Positions 54,778-63,680 of a stretch of 64,000 nucleotides of DNA are shown here, one piece after another. The notes beneath the pieces were generated by a model, which worked only from the letters and a program-made list of their open reading frames with translations, was not told the DNA's origin and ran no database searches. The stretch lies in assembly GCA_024401825.1 (NCBI GenBank), contig JAKSKF010000001.1, forward strand, positions 47,322-111,321, in the 5' to 3' direction. A program made the translations under genes and the position numbers. Within the stretch, counting starts at the first letter, position 1. Each line of letters opens with the position of its first letter. Source of the DNA: Bacteroidales bacterium. Lineage in GTDB: Bacteria > Bacteroidota > Bacteroidia > Bacteroidales > UBA932.

Positions 54778-56384
54778 AAAGATTCCTTACGCTCGTCGCG
54801 GCCATACTGCTCGCAGCCTGTGGCCGGACGGATTATGACGTGATAGTGGTTGGCGGAGGAGCGTCAGGCACCGCGGCCGGCTTGCAGAGCGCAAGGCTGG
54901 GCGCAAACACCCTCATCCTGGAACAGACCCCCTGGCTGGGAGGTATGCTTACAAGCGCCGGAGTGAGCGCCATTGACGGATGTTACAGACTGCGCGCCGG
55001 GATATTCGGAGAATTCTGCGACTCGCTGGCGGCCCGTTACGGGGGCTATGATTCCCTCAGGACGGGCTGGGTGAGCAATATCCTGTTCGAGCCTCACGTG
55101 GGAGCGCAGGTCCTGGACAATATGTGCGGAGCGCAGAAAAATCTGACCGTGAAGAAGAACGTGCATTTCCGGCATATAAGGAAATGCGGCGGCGGATGGG
55201 TTGTGGGAGCCGGCTTTCACCGCTATGTATGCAAGGTTCTGGTTGACGGGACCGAACTTGGCGGTGTGGCGAAGGAATGCGGGGTGAAATATGAGACAGG
55301 TGACGCTCAGGGAATAATACAGGACCTCACCTGGGTCATAATCGCCAAGGATTACGGTCCGGGCGCTGACAAGACCATAGAGAAACCCCGGGGATACCGT
55401 CAGGAGAACTATGTGAACTGCTGCCTGAATCCCCTGAACGACCCGCAGACTTCCAAGGGACAGACCCTGTGGAGTCCGGAAATGATGATGAGTTACGGCC
55501 GCCTTCCGGGCGGGAAGATTATGCTCAACTGGCCCATCGAGGGCAACGACTGGTACGCAAACGTGACAGACGCCTCCGGAAGGGAGAGGTCGAAGGCTTA
55601 CCGCGATGCAAAGGACAAGGCCCTGGGCTATCTGTATTTCATCCAGACGGAGTTGGGGATGAAGAACATAGGAATAGCCGACGACGAGTACCCCACTTCC
55701 GACGGTCTTCCCTTCTTCCCGTATTTCAGGGAGAGCCGCCGGATAGAGGGGGAGGCCAGATTGACCTTCGATGCGGTGAGAGACCCGTACAACTATCCTG
55801 AACCTCTGTACAGGGCGGGAGTGGCCGTCGGCGATTATCCCGTGGACCATCATCACTACGCCCATCCCGACTGGAAACGTCTCCACAAATCGTTCACCCC
55901 CATTCCATCCTTCACCGTTCCCGCGGGAGTGATGATACCGAAAGGGGTTGAAAACCTGATAGTGGCGGAAAAGTCGATATCGGTGGACAACTCTGTCCAG
56001 GGGGCGACCCGCCTCCAGCCGGTGGTTATGGAACTGGGGCAGGCGGCGGGGGTAATCGCGGCCCTTGCCGCAGGGGAGGACATCCCCGTGAGGGAAGTTG
56101 ACGTCCGCAGGGTGCAGACCATCCTTCTGGAAGAGGGAGCCAGAATCCAACCCTATCTTGACCTCGAGCCGGGAGACCCGGATTTCAAACTCCTCCAAAG
56201 AATGGGTTCGACAGGTCTTTTCAAGGCCGAAGGCAGGAATGAGGGCTGGGCAGGCGAGATGTGGATGCTGACAGGGTCCGACCCGAAGTCCCGACTGGAT
56301 TCAATCAGGCTGGCCGACAGTCTGGAACATCCGTTCGAGACAGGACCGGTGGACTGGCGGGGTTTTGACAAGCGGCCTCATTGA
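54774..56384 (+). CDS. Exported FAD-dependent oxidoreductase lipoprotein
   Basis: From GTG 54774 (overlapping the transporter stop by 4 nt) the 536-residue protein has a lipoprotein signal (VKRFLTLVAAILLAAC, Cys16) and, immediately after, the FAD-binding fold VIVVGGGASGTAAGLQSARLGA and the family signature GGMLTSAGVSAIDGCYRL. The C-terminal half has RLQPVVMELGQAAGVIAAL. The family (FAD-dependent oxidoreductase, PF12831-like) occurs near sugar catabolic genes, but the reaction is unknown. Location outside the inner membrane is unusual for an FAD enzyme. Its 3' end overlaps the convergent phosphoesterase by 7 bp. Confidence 0.85.
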   Translation: MKRFLTLVAAILLAACGRTDYDVIVVGGGASGTAAGLQSARLGANTLILEQTPWLGGMLTSAGVSAIDGCYRLRAGIFGEFCDSLAARYGGYDSLRTGWVSNILFEPHVGAQVLDNMCGAQKNLTVKKNVHFRHIRKCGGGWVVGAGFHRYVCKVLVDGTELGGVAKECGVKYETGDAQGIIQDLTWVIIAKDYGPGADKTIEKPRGYRQENYVNCCLNPLNDPQTSKGQTLWSPEMMMSYGRLPGGKIMLNWPIEGNDWYANVTDASGRERSKAYRDAKDKALGYLYFIQTELGMKNIGIADDEYPTSDGLPFFPYFRESRRIEGEARLTFDAVRDPYNYPEPLYRAGVAVGDYPVDHHHYAHPDWKRLHKSFTPIPSFTVPAGVMIPKGVENLIVAEKSISVDNSVQGATRLQPVVMELGQAAGVIAALAAGEDIPVREVDVRRVQTILLEEGARIQPYLDLEPGDPDFKLLQRMGSTGLFKAEGRNEGWAGEMWMLTGSDPKSRLDSIRLADSLEHPFETGPVDWRGFDKRPH

Positions 56385-57403
56385 AGGCACTCCGGGTTCA
56401 GGGGCCTTTGTCTCCAGTCGCTCTGATGGAAACTTCCCGGGAAATTGAACGGGTAGAGAATCTGTCCGCCCCCTATGCGGACGTATGAATCGAGTTCTCT
56501 CCTGCCTTCTTTCAGTATGATGACCCTGGCGCCGTTCGGCAGGTTGTTGTATTCTGTGTTGCCTCCCGTGAACCGGCCGTAGGCAAGCAGGATGTCCTGA
56601 AATTCCACAGCATAGTCGTCATCGTGGTCGTGACCTACGAATATGGCCATCACGTCGCCCATTTCCTTGCAGGCCGCGAACATCCCGCTGTTGCGCTCGG
56701 GCGAGCACGCGGGTTCCATCCTGGTTCCTATCATAGTGCGGTACTCGTCCCTGACCGCATCGTGGTACTCAGGCAGAGGAATGTGGAAGAAGGCCACCGC
56801 GGGAAGGGCTTCCCCTCCGTTGTTCAGGGTGAATTCCCGGCTTGTCGCCTTGTACCATTCTATCTGTTCCTCCCTTATGCAGTCGTATCCGACGAATTTC
56901 CCGTCCCGGAAGAGATGGGCGTTGGAATCGAGGAAATACAGGACTTCAGAGACCCTGTCCGAGTCTGAGCTGAGGACGGGCAGCGCATAGTCCGGAGAAG
57001 ATTTTCCGTCCCGGGGAGGCATCGCGCAGAAAGGAAAACTGCGGATGATGTCGTACATCGCGCCTTTGCAGGTACCGAAGTCGGCGTCGTGGTTGCCCCA
57101 GACAGAGCAGAAGGGGACTTCGTGCGCAGAGATGCACTTGAAAATATCCCTGAGACCCTTCCTGGCGGGAGAGGCATAAATCAGGTCCCCCGTTATGACG
57201 ACGAGGTCCGGCTTCTCCGCATTCAGGACTTCGTCGATACGTTTCAGAACGATTTTGGACTCGGGTTTGGAATAATCGTAATGAAGGTCCGTGAACTGGA
57301 CTATCTTGAAACTGCCGTCCGGGCGGAATTTCAAGGACTTGTCCTGCGCGGACAGCGGAAAGACGAGCGAGAGCCCCAGTATTGCCACAATAAGACGTTT
57401 CAT
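56378..57403 (-). CDS. Exported metallophosphoesterase
   Basis: A 341-residue calcineurin-like phosphoesterase. The signal peptide MKRLIVAILGLSLVFPLSA is followed by the motifs FTDLHYD (Asp39, His41), GDLIY (72-76), GNHDAD (103-108) and later FFHIPLPE and GHDHDD, which bind the two metals. Relatives are secreted phosphatases or nucleotidases. A second in-frame ATG lies one codon upstream (57406). It is the last gene of the minus-strand operon that starts at the DUF4434 gene, 5 bp after DUF5009. Confidence 0.9.
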   Translation of the reverse strand: MKRLIVAILGLSLVFPLSAQDKSLKFRPDGSFKIVQFTDLHYDYSKPESKIVLKRIDEVLNAEKPDLVVITGDLIYASPARKGLRDIFKCISAHEVPFCSVWGNHDADFGTCKGAMYDIIRSFPFCAMPPRDGKSSPDYALPVLSSDSDRVSEVLYFLDSNAHLFRDGKFVGYDCIREEQIEWYKATSREFTLNNGGEALPAVAFFHIPLPEYHDAVRDEYRTMIGTRMEPACSPERNSGMFAACKEMGDVMAIFVGHDHDDDYAVEFQDILLAYGRFTGGNTEYNNLPNGARVIILKEGRRELDSYVRIGGGQILYPFNFPGSFHQSDWRQRPLNPECLQ

Positions 57404-57408
57404 CATAT

Positions 57409-58740
57409 CTAACTTCTCCAGAATATTCTTTTCCTGGTACAGAACGCGGTGCACAGGCACATTGCGAAGGTGACGACCACGCCCCTGGCCAGGCCCCAGA
57501 AGACAGAGCCCTCGGACAATGAATCAAGCAGTCCGAGCAGTCCGCAGGCATACAGCGCGGGACTGATGAACCCCGCCACTATGGTGTAGGCAAGCATAGG
57601 ATTCTGCCCGCAGAGGCTCAATACGCCTCCTTTCCGTCCCCTGTTCTCAAGTTCGATGAATGCGGAAAGGCACAGGCATCCGATTCCAAGGGTGCAGAGC
57701 AGGTAACTTATGTTGCAGTAGTCCTTGGCTATTCCCCCGTCGATGGGGTCGAAGGCTATTCCGGCAATCAGCGCCGCGAACCCTATGAGACCCACGGTGC
57801 AGGACTTGCCCGCCTTTGAGCGGCTGAGCAGCGCATAGGCTATGGCAAGGGCCACGGTTATTCCGAAGTCGGCAATCACGTTGCGGGTGAAAAGACCCCA
57901 CAGTTGAGTCACCGCGGCGGCTATGGGAATAAGGACCACGGGGCCGGCGGGACTGTTTCCACCCTCCTTGAGCAGCAGTTCGCCAATCATCGACGCGGGA
58001 AGGACTATTGCCAGATACTGGCAGAAATTCCAGCTGAAAAGCCAGCTCAGGAAAGATGGAACCGTGACGCAGTCCAGTACGCCTGTGTAGTCCGACAGGG
58101 CCTTGACGGCGAGCACAAAGGCGAATACCAGGGCCCGGAGTCCCGGCCTGTTGCGGGTAACGAGCCAGCACAGTCCTCCCAACAGGGCCATCCACGCCAT
58201 AATCATTATTATTATGTCCGATGAACGGAGGCTGAGTTCCACTCCGAAAGCGAACTTTTCAGCCAGGGCCAGAGCGGCAATCAGAACATATCCCAGAGGG
58301 TTCAACCATCTGGCCCGGGTCCTTACCAGGCTGGCGAACAGGGCCAGCCAACCCCCAACCAGAAAAGCGCCCTTGAGGATTTCGGGAGCCCCGGTGGCGA
58401 AGATTTTCCCGCTGTTCCCTATGACCAGGGAGAACACTACCAGAGTGAGCCACCGGCGCACGAGGCCCAGCGCCACTCCGGCGGGGCTTTCTCCTTTCTG
58501 AAGTTTCTTGCCCAATGCGGCGGGGAATGCGGCTCCGAGCGAGAAAAGGAAGAAGGGGAACACCAGGTCAACCCAGGTTATGCCCCTGATTTCGGGAGAG
58601 AATACATAGTCCGGGGGAGGTTCCTGGCAATGGAACATAAAGGCGGGGAGCCCGCAGTTCCAACTGTATGCGGAACAGAAGACCATCCCTATGATGGACA
58701 GTCCCCTGAGCATATCTATCGCGTGGATTCTGCCTGACAT
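57409..58740 (-). CDS. DUF5009 membrane protein (HGSNAT/NagX-like acyltransferase)
   Basis: A 443-residue protein with about 11 membrane helices. The N-terminus MSGRIHAIDMLRGLSIIGMVF and the segment WVDLVFPFFLFSLGAAFP match the DUF5009/DUF1624 family related to human heparan-alpha-glucosaminide N-acetyltransferase and to bacterial NagX. HGSNAT passes an acetyl group from cytoplasmic acetyl-CoA across the membrane to a terminal glucosamine; whether this one does is unknown. It sits between a sugar porter and a phosphoesterase, which points to amino-sugar or modified-sugar metabolism. Confidence 0.85.
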   Translation of the reverse strand: MSGRIHAIDMLRGLSIIGMVFCSAYSWNCGLPAFMFHCQEPPPDYVFSPEIRGITWVDLVFPFFLFSLGAAFPAALGKKLQKGESPAGVALGLVRRWLTLVVFSLVIGNSGKIFATGAPEILKGAFLVGGWLALFASLVRTRARWLNPLGYVLIAALALAEKFAFGVELSLRSSDIIIMIMAWMALLGGLCWLVTRNRPGLRALVFAFVLAVKALSDYTGVLDCVTVPSFLSWLFSWNFCQYLAIVLPASMIGELLLKEGGNSPAGPVVLIPIAAAVTQLWGLFTRNVIADFGITVALAIAYALLSRSKAGKSCTVGLIGFAALIAGIAFDPIDGGIAKDYCNISYLLCTLGIGCLCLSAFIELENRGRKGGVLSLCGQNPMLAYTIVAGFISPALYACGLLGLLDSLSEGSVFWGLARGVVVTFAMCLCTAFCTRKRIFWRS

Positions 58741-58752
58741 CGGAAACGTGTT

Positions 58753-60141
58753 TCAGTTCTTGCTTTTCCAGTAGGCCTCGATTTCCTCCAGCGTCTTCCC
58801 CGTGGTCTGGGGAATCTTCTTCCACATTATGTACATATAGGGAAGACACATCACGGCGAAGAAATAGAAGGTGCCGGCGGGAGTGAGGTTTGTCATACAC
58901 CAGGGAGTGAACTGACCTATGAGGTATGTCCCCACCCACAGGGAGAATCCCGCAATGGACATCGCTATGCCGCGCACCCTGTTGGGATACATCTCTGACA
59001 GGAGGACGAACACCACCGCGCTGATGGAAATGGCCTGGCTGAAGATATAGAGCAGGAAGAAAGTCAGGAGCAGGATTCCGCCTCCGCCCGTCAGGAAGAT
59101 GGTCCCGATGGCAATCAGGCACAGAATCATACTGCTGACTCCGAAGTAAATCAGTTTCTTGCGTCCCACCCTGTCTATGATGAACACTGCAAGGATGGTG
59201 GTAAGCATATTGACAAGGCCTACCAGAACAGTGGAGAAAGAGGATTCTTCCGCCGCGAGTCCGGCATTGGCGAATATGTCGGGGCCGTAGTAGAGCACGG
59301 CGTTGACACCCATAAACTGGCCCAGAATGGCTATTGCGGAGCCGAAGAGGACGGCCTTGACTATGCCTTTCTCCTTGAATGCGGACCATTCGGACTTCAC
59401 TTCCCCGGCAATCGATGCCTTTGCGAGCGAGAATTCCTCCTGGACTCCGCTTTCGCTGTTCTTGAGACGGCGGAAAATTTCAAGCGCCTTGTCGTCGCGA
59501 CCCTTGACAATCAGCCAGCGGGGACTTTCGGGAATGAAGAAGATTATGAAGAAGAACAGCAGGGTCACCACCGATTCGGAGCCCAGCATCCCGCGCCACA
59601 GCTCGTCCGCGAACACCCATTTGAAGAAACCCGAGAACTGGCTGGCTCCTGAATTCTTGAGAATCACGAAATTGACCAGATAAGCAAGGAGCAGGCCCAT
59701 TGTGACGGCAAGCTGATAAAGGGAGACCATTGTCCCGCGAATCTTCGCCGGGGAAATCTCGGAGATGTAGATGGGGGAGACGATGGAGACGATGCCTATT
59801 CCCACGCCTCCGATTATCCTGTACGCCACCAGGTCGTTGAACCCTGCGCAGACGCAGCAGCCTATGGCGGACACGCTGAACAGCACGGCCGCAATCAGCA
59901 TAGTCTTCTTGCGTCCCAGATAGTCGCTGAGCATTCCGGCGCAGGCCACCCCGACAATGGAGCCCACGAGGGCGCAGCCTACGTACCAGCCTTTGGCTAT
60001 GTCATCCAGACCGAACTGCCCGGCAACGTCGGCCGTGGTGCCGGAGATTACGGCAGTGTCATATCCGAACAGGATTCCGCCGAGGGCGGCGACTATCGAA
60101 AGGAATACGACGTATCCCAGATTGGAACCTTGAACTTTCAT
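58753..60141 (-). CDS. Sugar-porter family MFS transporter
   Basis: A 462-residue, 12-helix sugar transporter (XylE/GLUT family). Present are GILFGYDTAVISG (22-34), the signature SDYLGRKKT, PESPRWLIVKGR before the central loop, DRVGRKKLIYFG in the second half and the C-terminal NTPxTxxxTLEEI-like tail (PQTTGKTLEEIEAYW). The imported sugar is not predictable. It lies 5 bp after the DUF4434 gene and 12 bp before DUF5009. Confidence 0.93.
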   Translation of the reverse strand: MKVQGSNLGYVVFLSIVAALGGILFGYDTAVISGTTADVAGQFGLDDIAKGWYVGCALVGSIVGVACAGMLSDYLGRKKTMLIAAVLFSVSAIGCCVCAGFNDLVAYRIIGGVGIGIVSIVSPIYISEISPAKIRGTMVSLYQLAVTMGLLLAYLVNFVILKNSGASQFSGFFKWVFADELWRGMLGSESVVTLLFFFIIFFIPESPRWLIVKGRDDKALEIFRRLKNSESGVQEEFSLAKASIAGEVKSEWSAFKEKGIVKAVLFGSAIAILGQFMGVNAVLYYGPDIFANAGLAAEESSFSTVLVGLVNMLTTILAVFIIDRVGRKKLIYFGVSSMILCLIAIGTIFLTGGGGILLLTFFLLYIFSQAISISAVVFVLLSEMYPNRVRGIAMSIAGFSLWVGTYLIGQFTPWCMTNLTPAGTFYFFAVMCLPYMYIMWKKIPQTTGKTLEEIEAYWKSKN

Positions 60142-60146
60142 AAACG

Positions 60147-61250
60147 CTATCCGATGTTGAAATAATCCTTGTAACGGTCATACAGATGTCCGGCCTGAAG
60201 GTATGCGGACTGAGGGGACATAAAGTGGGAGAATTCGAAGGTGATGGCCTTGTCGTAACCGCAGCGGGCCGCGGCTTCCAGTTTCATCCTGAGTTTGTCG
60301 AACTTGATGGGAAGGAAATCTATGGGCATATCGCGGTCAAAACTCTCCGCGTTGGTCCAGCACTCCATCCCGTACCTGTCCGCCAGTTTCTTGTTTACGC
60401 TGAAGAAAGCGTCCAGTTCATCATAATCGATATGTCCGTCCTGGAAGGCGCAGGCGTCGACTACGTCGTGTATGCCGTCGAAGATTTCATTCCATTCCTC
60501 CTCGTGCTTCTGCACGGACACCCCTTTCTTCTCGTTGAGGCCCGTGCCCATAATGGCTTTCTTTCCGTCAATCCAGGGGGAGATGAAGGTGGGCAGCCCG
60601 CCGGACACGTCCTTGCACATCCTTCCCATTTCGTGGAAGGTCTCTATGCATCCCTTGGTCTTGCGGCTGATTTCTGTGGAAATGTACCATCCCCGGAAAC
60701 TGCTGTGGTGTCCGTAGGCTTTCCATACCTCGTCTATGACGAACTTGTTGGACTCCAGTTCATAACTCATATCCCCGGTGTCCCAGTATTTCCCGCTGTC
60801 GTACAGGCCGAAGTAGAACTTCATTCCGTACTTGTCCGCAAGGGTGAGGAAAAGTTCCACAAGGTCCAGCGAAGGCATATAGCAGCCTTTCCCGAGAAGG
60901 TACCTGCTGGGCCAGGTGATGAACTTGCGGTATCCGCTGCGAATCATAATCACGGTGTCGATGCCTATGGCCTTCATATACTGGAAGTCCCTGTCCCATT
61001 CCACGGGGCCCCAGTTCTGGTGCGGGATATCGTGGGATATTTCATCCAGGAAGGTCCCGGTAATGCGGAGACCCGCTTCCTTGGGTACAATCAGGTCCGA
61101 GCCTCCGTTGGATTCCAGAGGTTCCGCCACGGGCATTGAAGCGGCGGCCGACTCGGATGAGGCCTGTCTGCAACTTGTCACTATGGGAGCGCACACGGCC
61201 GCGGCGGCCGCGGCGGTGGCTGTTTTCAAAAATGTTCTGCGATTGGTCAT
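60147..61250 (-). CDS. DUF4434-type TIM-barrel protein with Tat-like signal
   Basis: From the ATG at 61250 the 367-residue protein begins with a twin-arginine-like signal (NRRTFLKT, 3-10), a run of alanines and a possible lipobox-like end VTSC (Cys27). The mature part resembles DUF4434 (GTFLDEISHDIPHQNWG ... MKAIGIDTVIMIRSGY), a TIM barrel related to glycosidases, with several aromatic and acidic residues (FGLYDSGKYW, GWYISTEIS). Function is unknown; a glycan-acting enzyme is likely. It is the first gene of a four-gene operon with TAAATTTG upstream. Confidence 0.85.
   Translation of the reverse strand: MTNRRTFLKTATAAAAAAVCAPIVTSCRQASSESAAASMPVAEPLESNGGSDLIVPKEAGLRITGTFLDEISHDIPHQNWGPVEWDRDFQYMKAIGIDTVIMIRSGYRKFITWPSRYLLGKGCYMPSLDLVELFLTLADKYGMKFYFGLYDSGKYWDTGDMSYELESNKFVIDEVWKAYGHHSSFRGWYISTEISRKTKGCIETFHEMGRMCKDVSGGLPTFISPWIDGKKAIMGTGLNEKKGVSVQKHEEEWNEIFDGIHDVVDACAFQDGHIDYDELDAFFSVNKKLADRYGMECWTNAESFDRDMPIDFLPIKFDKLRMKLEAAARCGYDKAITFEFSHFMSPQSAYLQAGHLYDRYKDYFNIG
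61197..61220. repeat. GCGGCC microsatellite in the DUF4434 signal sequence
   Basis: Units of gcggccgcg and gcggcg repeat through 61197-61220 and encode the poly-Ala part (residues 11-18) of the export signal. Slippage by whole codons could vary the h-region length. Confidence 0.6.
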
Positions 61251-61276
61251 AGTCGGAAGTGTTTGTGTAATCTCTA

Positions 61277-61284
61277 CAAATTTA
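61277..61284 (-). promoter_or_regulatory. -7 element (TAAATTTG) of the DUF4434 operon
   Basis: The reverse complement of CAAATTTA is TAAATTTG, 26 nt before the DUF4434 ATG; it drives the four-gene minus operon. Confidence 0.6.
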
Positions 61285-61333
61285 ATAAAAAACCTTGAAT
61301 TGTAGGAAATCTTGAATTTCAAACGATTTACAT

Positions 61334-61341
61334 TATATTCG
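61334..61341 (+). promoter_or_regulatory. Possible -7 element (TATATTCG) of the 735-aa lipoprotein gene
   Basis: TATATTCG differs from TAnnTTTG by one base and lies 8 nt before the ATG at 61350, so the predicted leader is almost absent. It faces away from the DUF4434 element about 50 bp to the left. Confidence 0.45.
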
Positions 61342-61349
61342 CACCGGTT

Positions 61350-63557
61350 ATGTCAATGAAAACTGAATCAACGTCCATTCTGAGAGCCGGCGCGGCGGTT
61401 GCCCTGGCTTTCGGCATTGCCGGATGCGGGCCCGGGCAGGAGGCAACGTCATATGAAGGACCTGAAGTCAAGACGACTTTCCAGACGTCACAGGGATGGA
61501 GGCCCACCCTGGACATCCGCGCGGACGGCGTGATGGTTTACAGCGTCACGGGGAATCCCCCGGACAGTGACGGGGCGGGCGACGGCTTCGAGGACAAGGT
61601 GAAATCCTGGCGGGACCGCGGCTATGTCGTACAATATATGACCGGAATAGCCTGGGGAAGCTATCAGGACTATTTCACAGGGAAGTGGGACGGCAGGCGG
61701 CATATGGACGAGGGACAGGTGGACGCACAGGGCGACACCATCTGGCACGGGCCCCTCGTTCCCTACATTGTCCCTACGGAAAATTATCTCAGATATATAA
61801 AAGAAGAACACGTAAGGAGAGTCATTGACAACGGCATCACGGAACTGTTCTTCGAGGAGCCCGAATTCTGGGCGAAGAGCGGATACAGCGATGCCTTCAA
61901 GGCGGAGTGGAAGAAGTTCTACGGTTTTGACTGGAGGCCGCAGCACGAGACCCCGGAGAACACATATCTGTCCAACAAGCTGAAATACAGGATGTACTAC
62001 CGCGCCATTGACGAAGTCTGCACATACGCAAAGGAATATGGAAGGAGCAAGGGCCTGGACGTCAGGTGCTACGTCGCCACCCATTCACTTCTCAACTACT
62101 CGCAGTGGCAGATTGTATCTCCGGAAGCAAGCCTCGCTTCGCTCCCCTGCGTCGACGGTTATATCGCGCAGGTCTGGACGGGTACCTCACGACAGAGAAA
62201 CTTCTACAACGGCGTGGAAAAGGAGCGCACGTTTGAAACGGCATACCTCGAATACGGCTGTATGGAGAGTATGACAGCTCCCACCGGCCGCAAGATGTAC
62301 TGCCTGACCGACCCCATCGAGGACGGCGACAAGGACTGGCTTGACTATAAACTCAACTACCAGCGCACCTTCACGGCAAAGCTTCTCTATCCCGGCGTCG
62401 CAAACTATGAAGTGATGCCCTGGCCGGAGCGCATATACGAGGGCCTCTACAGGGTAAGTCTGGACAGTGACGAACGTACGACCATCCCCCGTCACTATTC
62501 CACCCAGGTTCAGCTTATGACAAATGCCCTCAACAGGATGCCTCTTTCCGACAACAAGGTCAGCGGAACACAGGGAATCACCGTACTGATGGCGAACTCC
62601 CTTATGTTCCAGGGTTTCCCGGAGCATCAGGGTTGCGAGGACCCCCGTATGTCAAACTTCTACGGACAGACGCTCCCTCTCATCAAGGCAGGCATCCCCG
62701 TCAGGACCGCACACCTTGAGAACCTCGGATTCAAGGAGAGCCTCGCCCAGACCAGAGTCCTGATTCTGTCATACTCCAATATGAAGCCGATGGAGGCGAA
62801 GCCGCACAAGTACATTGCAGACTGGGTGAAGAAAGGCGGGATTCTCGTTTATACCGGGCGTGACGACGACCCGTTCCAGACCGTTTGTGAGTGGTGGAAC
62901 CGGAAAGGCAACAGTTTCGCAGCGCCCTCGGACCATCTGTTCAAGCTTATGGGCATACCTGAAGGCGCCGCGGAAGGAACATACGCCTACGGCAAGGGTA
63001 CAGTCTGTGTCCTCCGCCACGACCCCAGGGAATATGTCCTCACCGAAGGGGGCGCTGATGAATATGTCGATAAGATTGCGGAACTGTATCCCGGAACGGT
63101 GGAATTCAAGAACCACTTCTACCTTGAGCGCGGAATGTTCGACATCGCGGCCGTGCTGGATGAAAGCGTCAGCGGGGAACCTCTCAGGATAGAAGGCAGG
63201 CTCATAGACGTTTATGACAACACTCTTCCCGTATGTTCAGTCAAGGAACTCTCCCCGGGACAGCAGTGTCTGCTGATAGACGTCAACAGAGTCGAAGACC
63301 CTTCGGTTCCCAGGGTGCTTGCCGCAGCTGCCCGCGAATATGACGAGAAGGTCACGGACAACTCATACAGTTTCGTCTGCAAGAGCCCCGTCAGGACCAC
63401 CAATGTCGCGCGCATCCTCCTTCCTGTACGGCCCCGGAGCGTGAAGATTGCAGGCGAGGAAGTGTTCGACGAATCCGAGTGGGACGAATTCACGCACACC
63501 TACAGAATCACCCACGAGAACAATCCCGACGGCGTCACGGTGGAATTTGAATGGTAA
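61350..63557 (+). CDS. Large lipoprotein, probable multidomain glycoside hydrolase (family not recognised)
   Basis: A 735-residue lipoprotein with signal ending FGIAGC (Cys26, or Cys24 if the second ATG at 61356 is used). The middle (about 50-370) looks like a TIM barrel, with acidic residues in ITELFFEEPEFWAKSGYS (a candidate catalytic pair) and YGCMESM. A GATase1-like domain follows (about 400-560: QTRVLILSYSNMKPMEAK, WVKKGGILVYTGRDDD), as in beta-galactosidase trimerisation domains, then a beta-rich C-terminus. No family I know fits closely. It is divergent from the DUF4434 operon, so the two probably belong to one pathway. Confidence 0.7.
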   Translation: MSMKTESTSILRAGAAVALAFGIAGCGPGQEATSYEGPEVKTTFQTSQGWRPTLDIRADGVMVYSVTGNPPDSDGAGDGFEDKVKSWRDRGYVVQYMTGIAWGSYQDYFTGKWDGRRHMDEGQVDAQGDTIWHGPLVPYIVPTENYLRYIKEEHVRRVIDNGITELFFEEPEFWAKSGYSDAFKAEWKKFYGFDWRPQHETPENTYLSNKLKYRMYYRAIDEVCTYAKEYGRSKGLDVRCYVATHSLLNYSQWQIVSPEASLASLPCVDGYIAQVWTGTSRQRNFYNGVEKERTFETAYLEYGCMESMTAPTGRKMYCLTDPIEDGDKDWLDYKLNYQRTFTAKLLYPGVANYEVMPWPERIYEGLYRVSLDSDERTTIPRHYSTQVQLMTNALNRMPLSDNKVSGTQGITVLMANSLMFQGFPEHQGCEDPRMSNFYGQTLPLIKAGIPVRTAHLENLGFKESLAQTRVLILSYSNMKPMEAKPHKYIADWVKKGGILVYTGRDDDPFQTVCEWWNRKGNSFAAPSDHLFKLMGIPEGAAEGTYAYGKGTVCVLRHDPREYVLTEGGADEYVDKIAELYPGTVEFKNHFYLERGMFDIAAVLDESVSGEPLRIEGRLIDVYDNTLPVCSVKELSPGQQCLLIDVNRVEDPSVPRVLAAAAREYDEKVTDNSYSFVCKSPVRTTNVARILLPVRPRSVKIAGEEVFDESEWDEFTHTYRITHENNPDGVTVEFEW

Positions 63558-63680
63558 TGGGGTAGCCGCGAACAAACAACCCTGTTCACAGTTCCAGGGT
63601 ATTTGGAAGGAGTGGCGCGGGGCAAAGGCGGAAGAGGAGCAAGTCAGGTGGAGTCCGGGGCGCTTATTGACTCTTTCCCC

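Noticed and set aside
54864-56198. Minus-strand open frame of 444 codons
   Set aside because: It is antisense to the FAD oxidoreductase, whose motifs are clear; no recognisable domain.
53419-63557. Classical polysaccharide utilisation locus
   Set aside because: No SusC-like receptor, SusD-like lipoprotein, hybrid two-component sensor or ECF sigma/anti-sigma pair is present.
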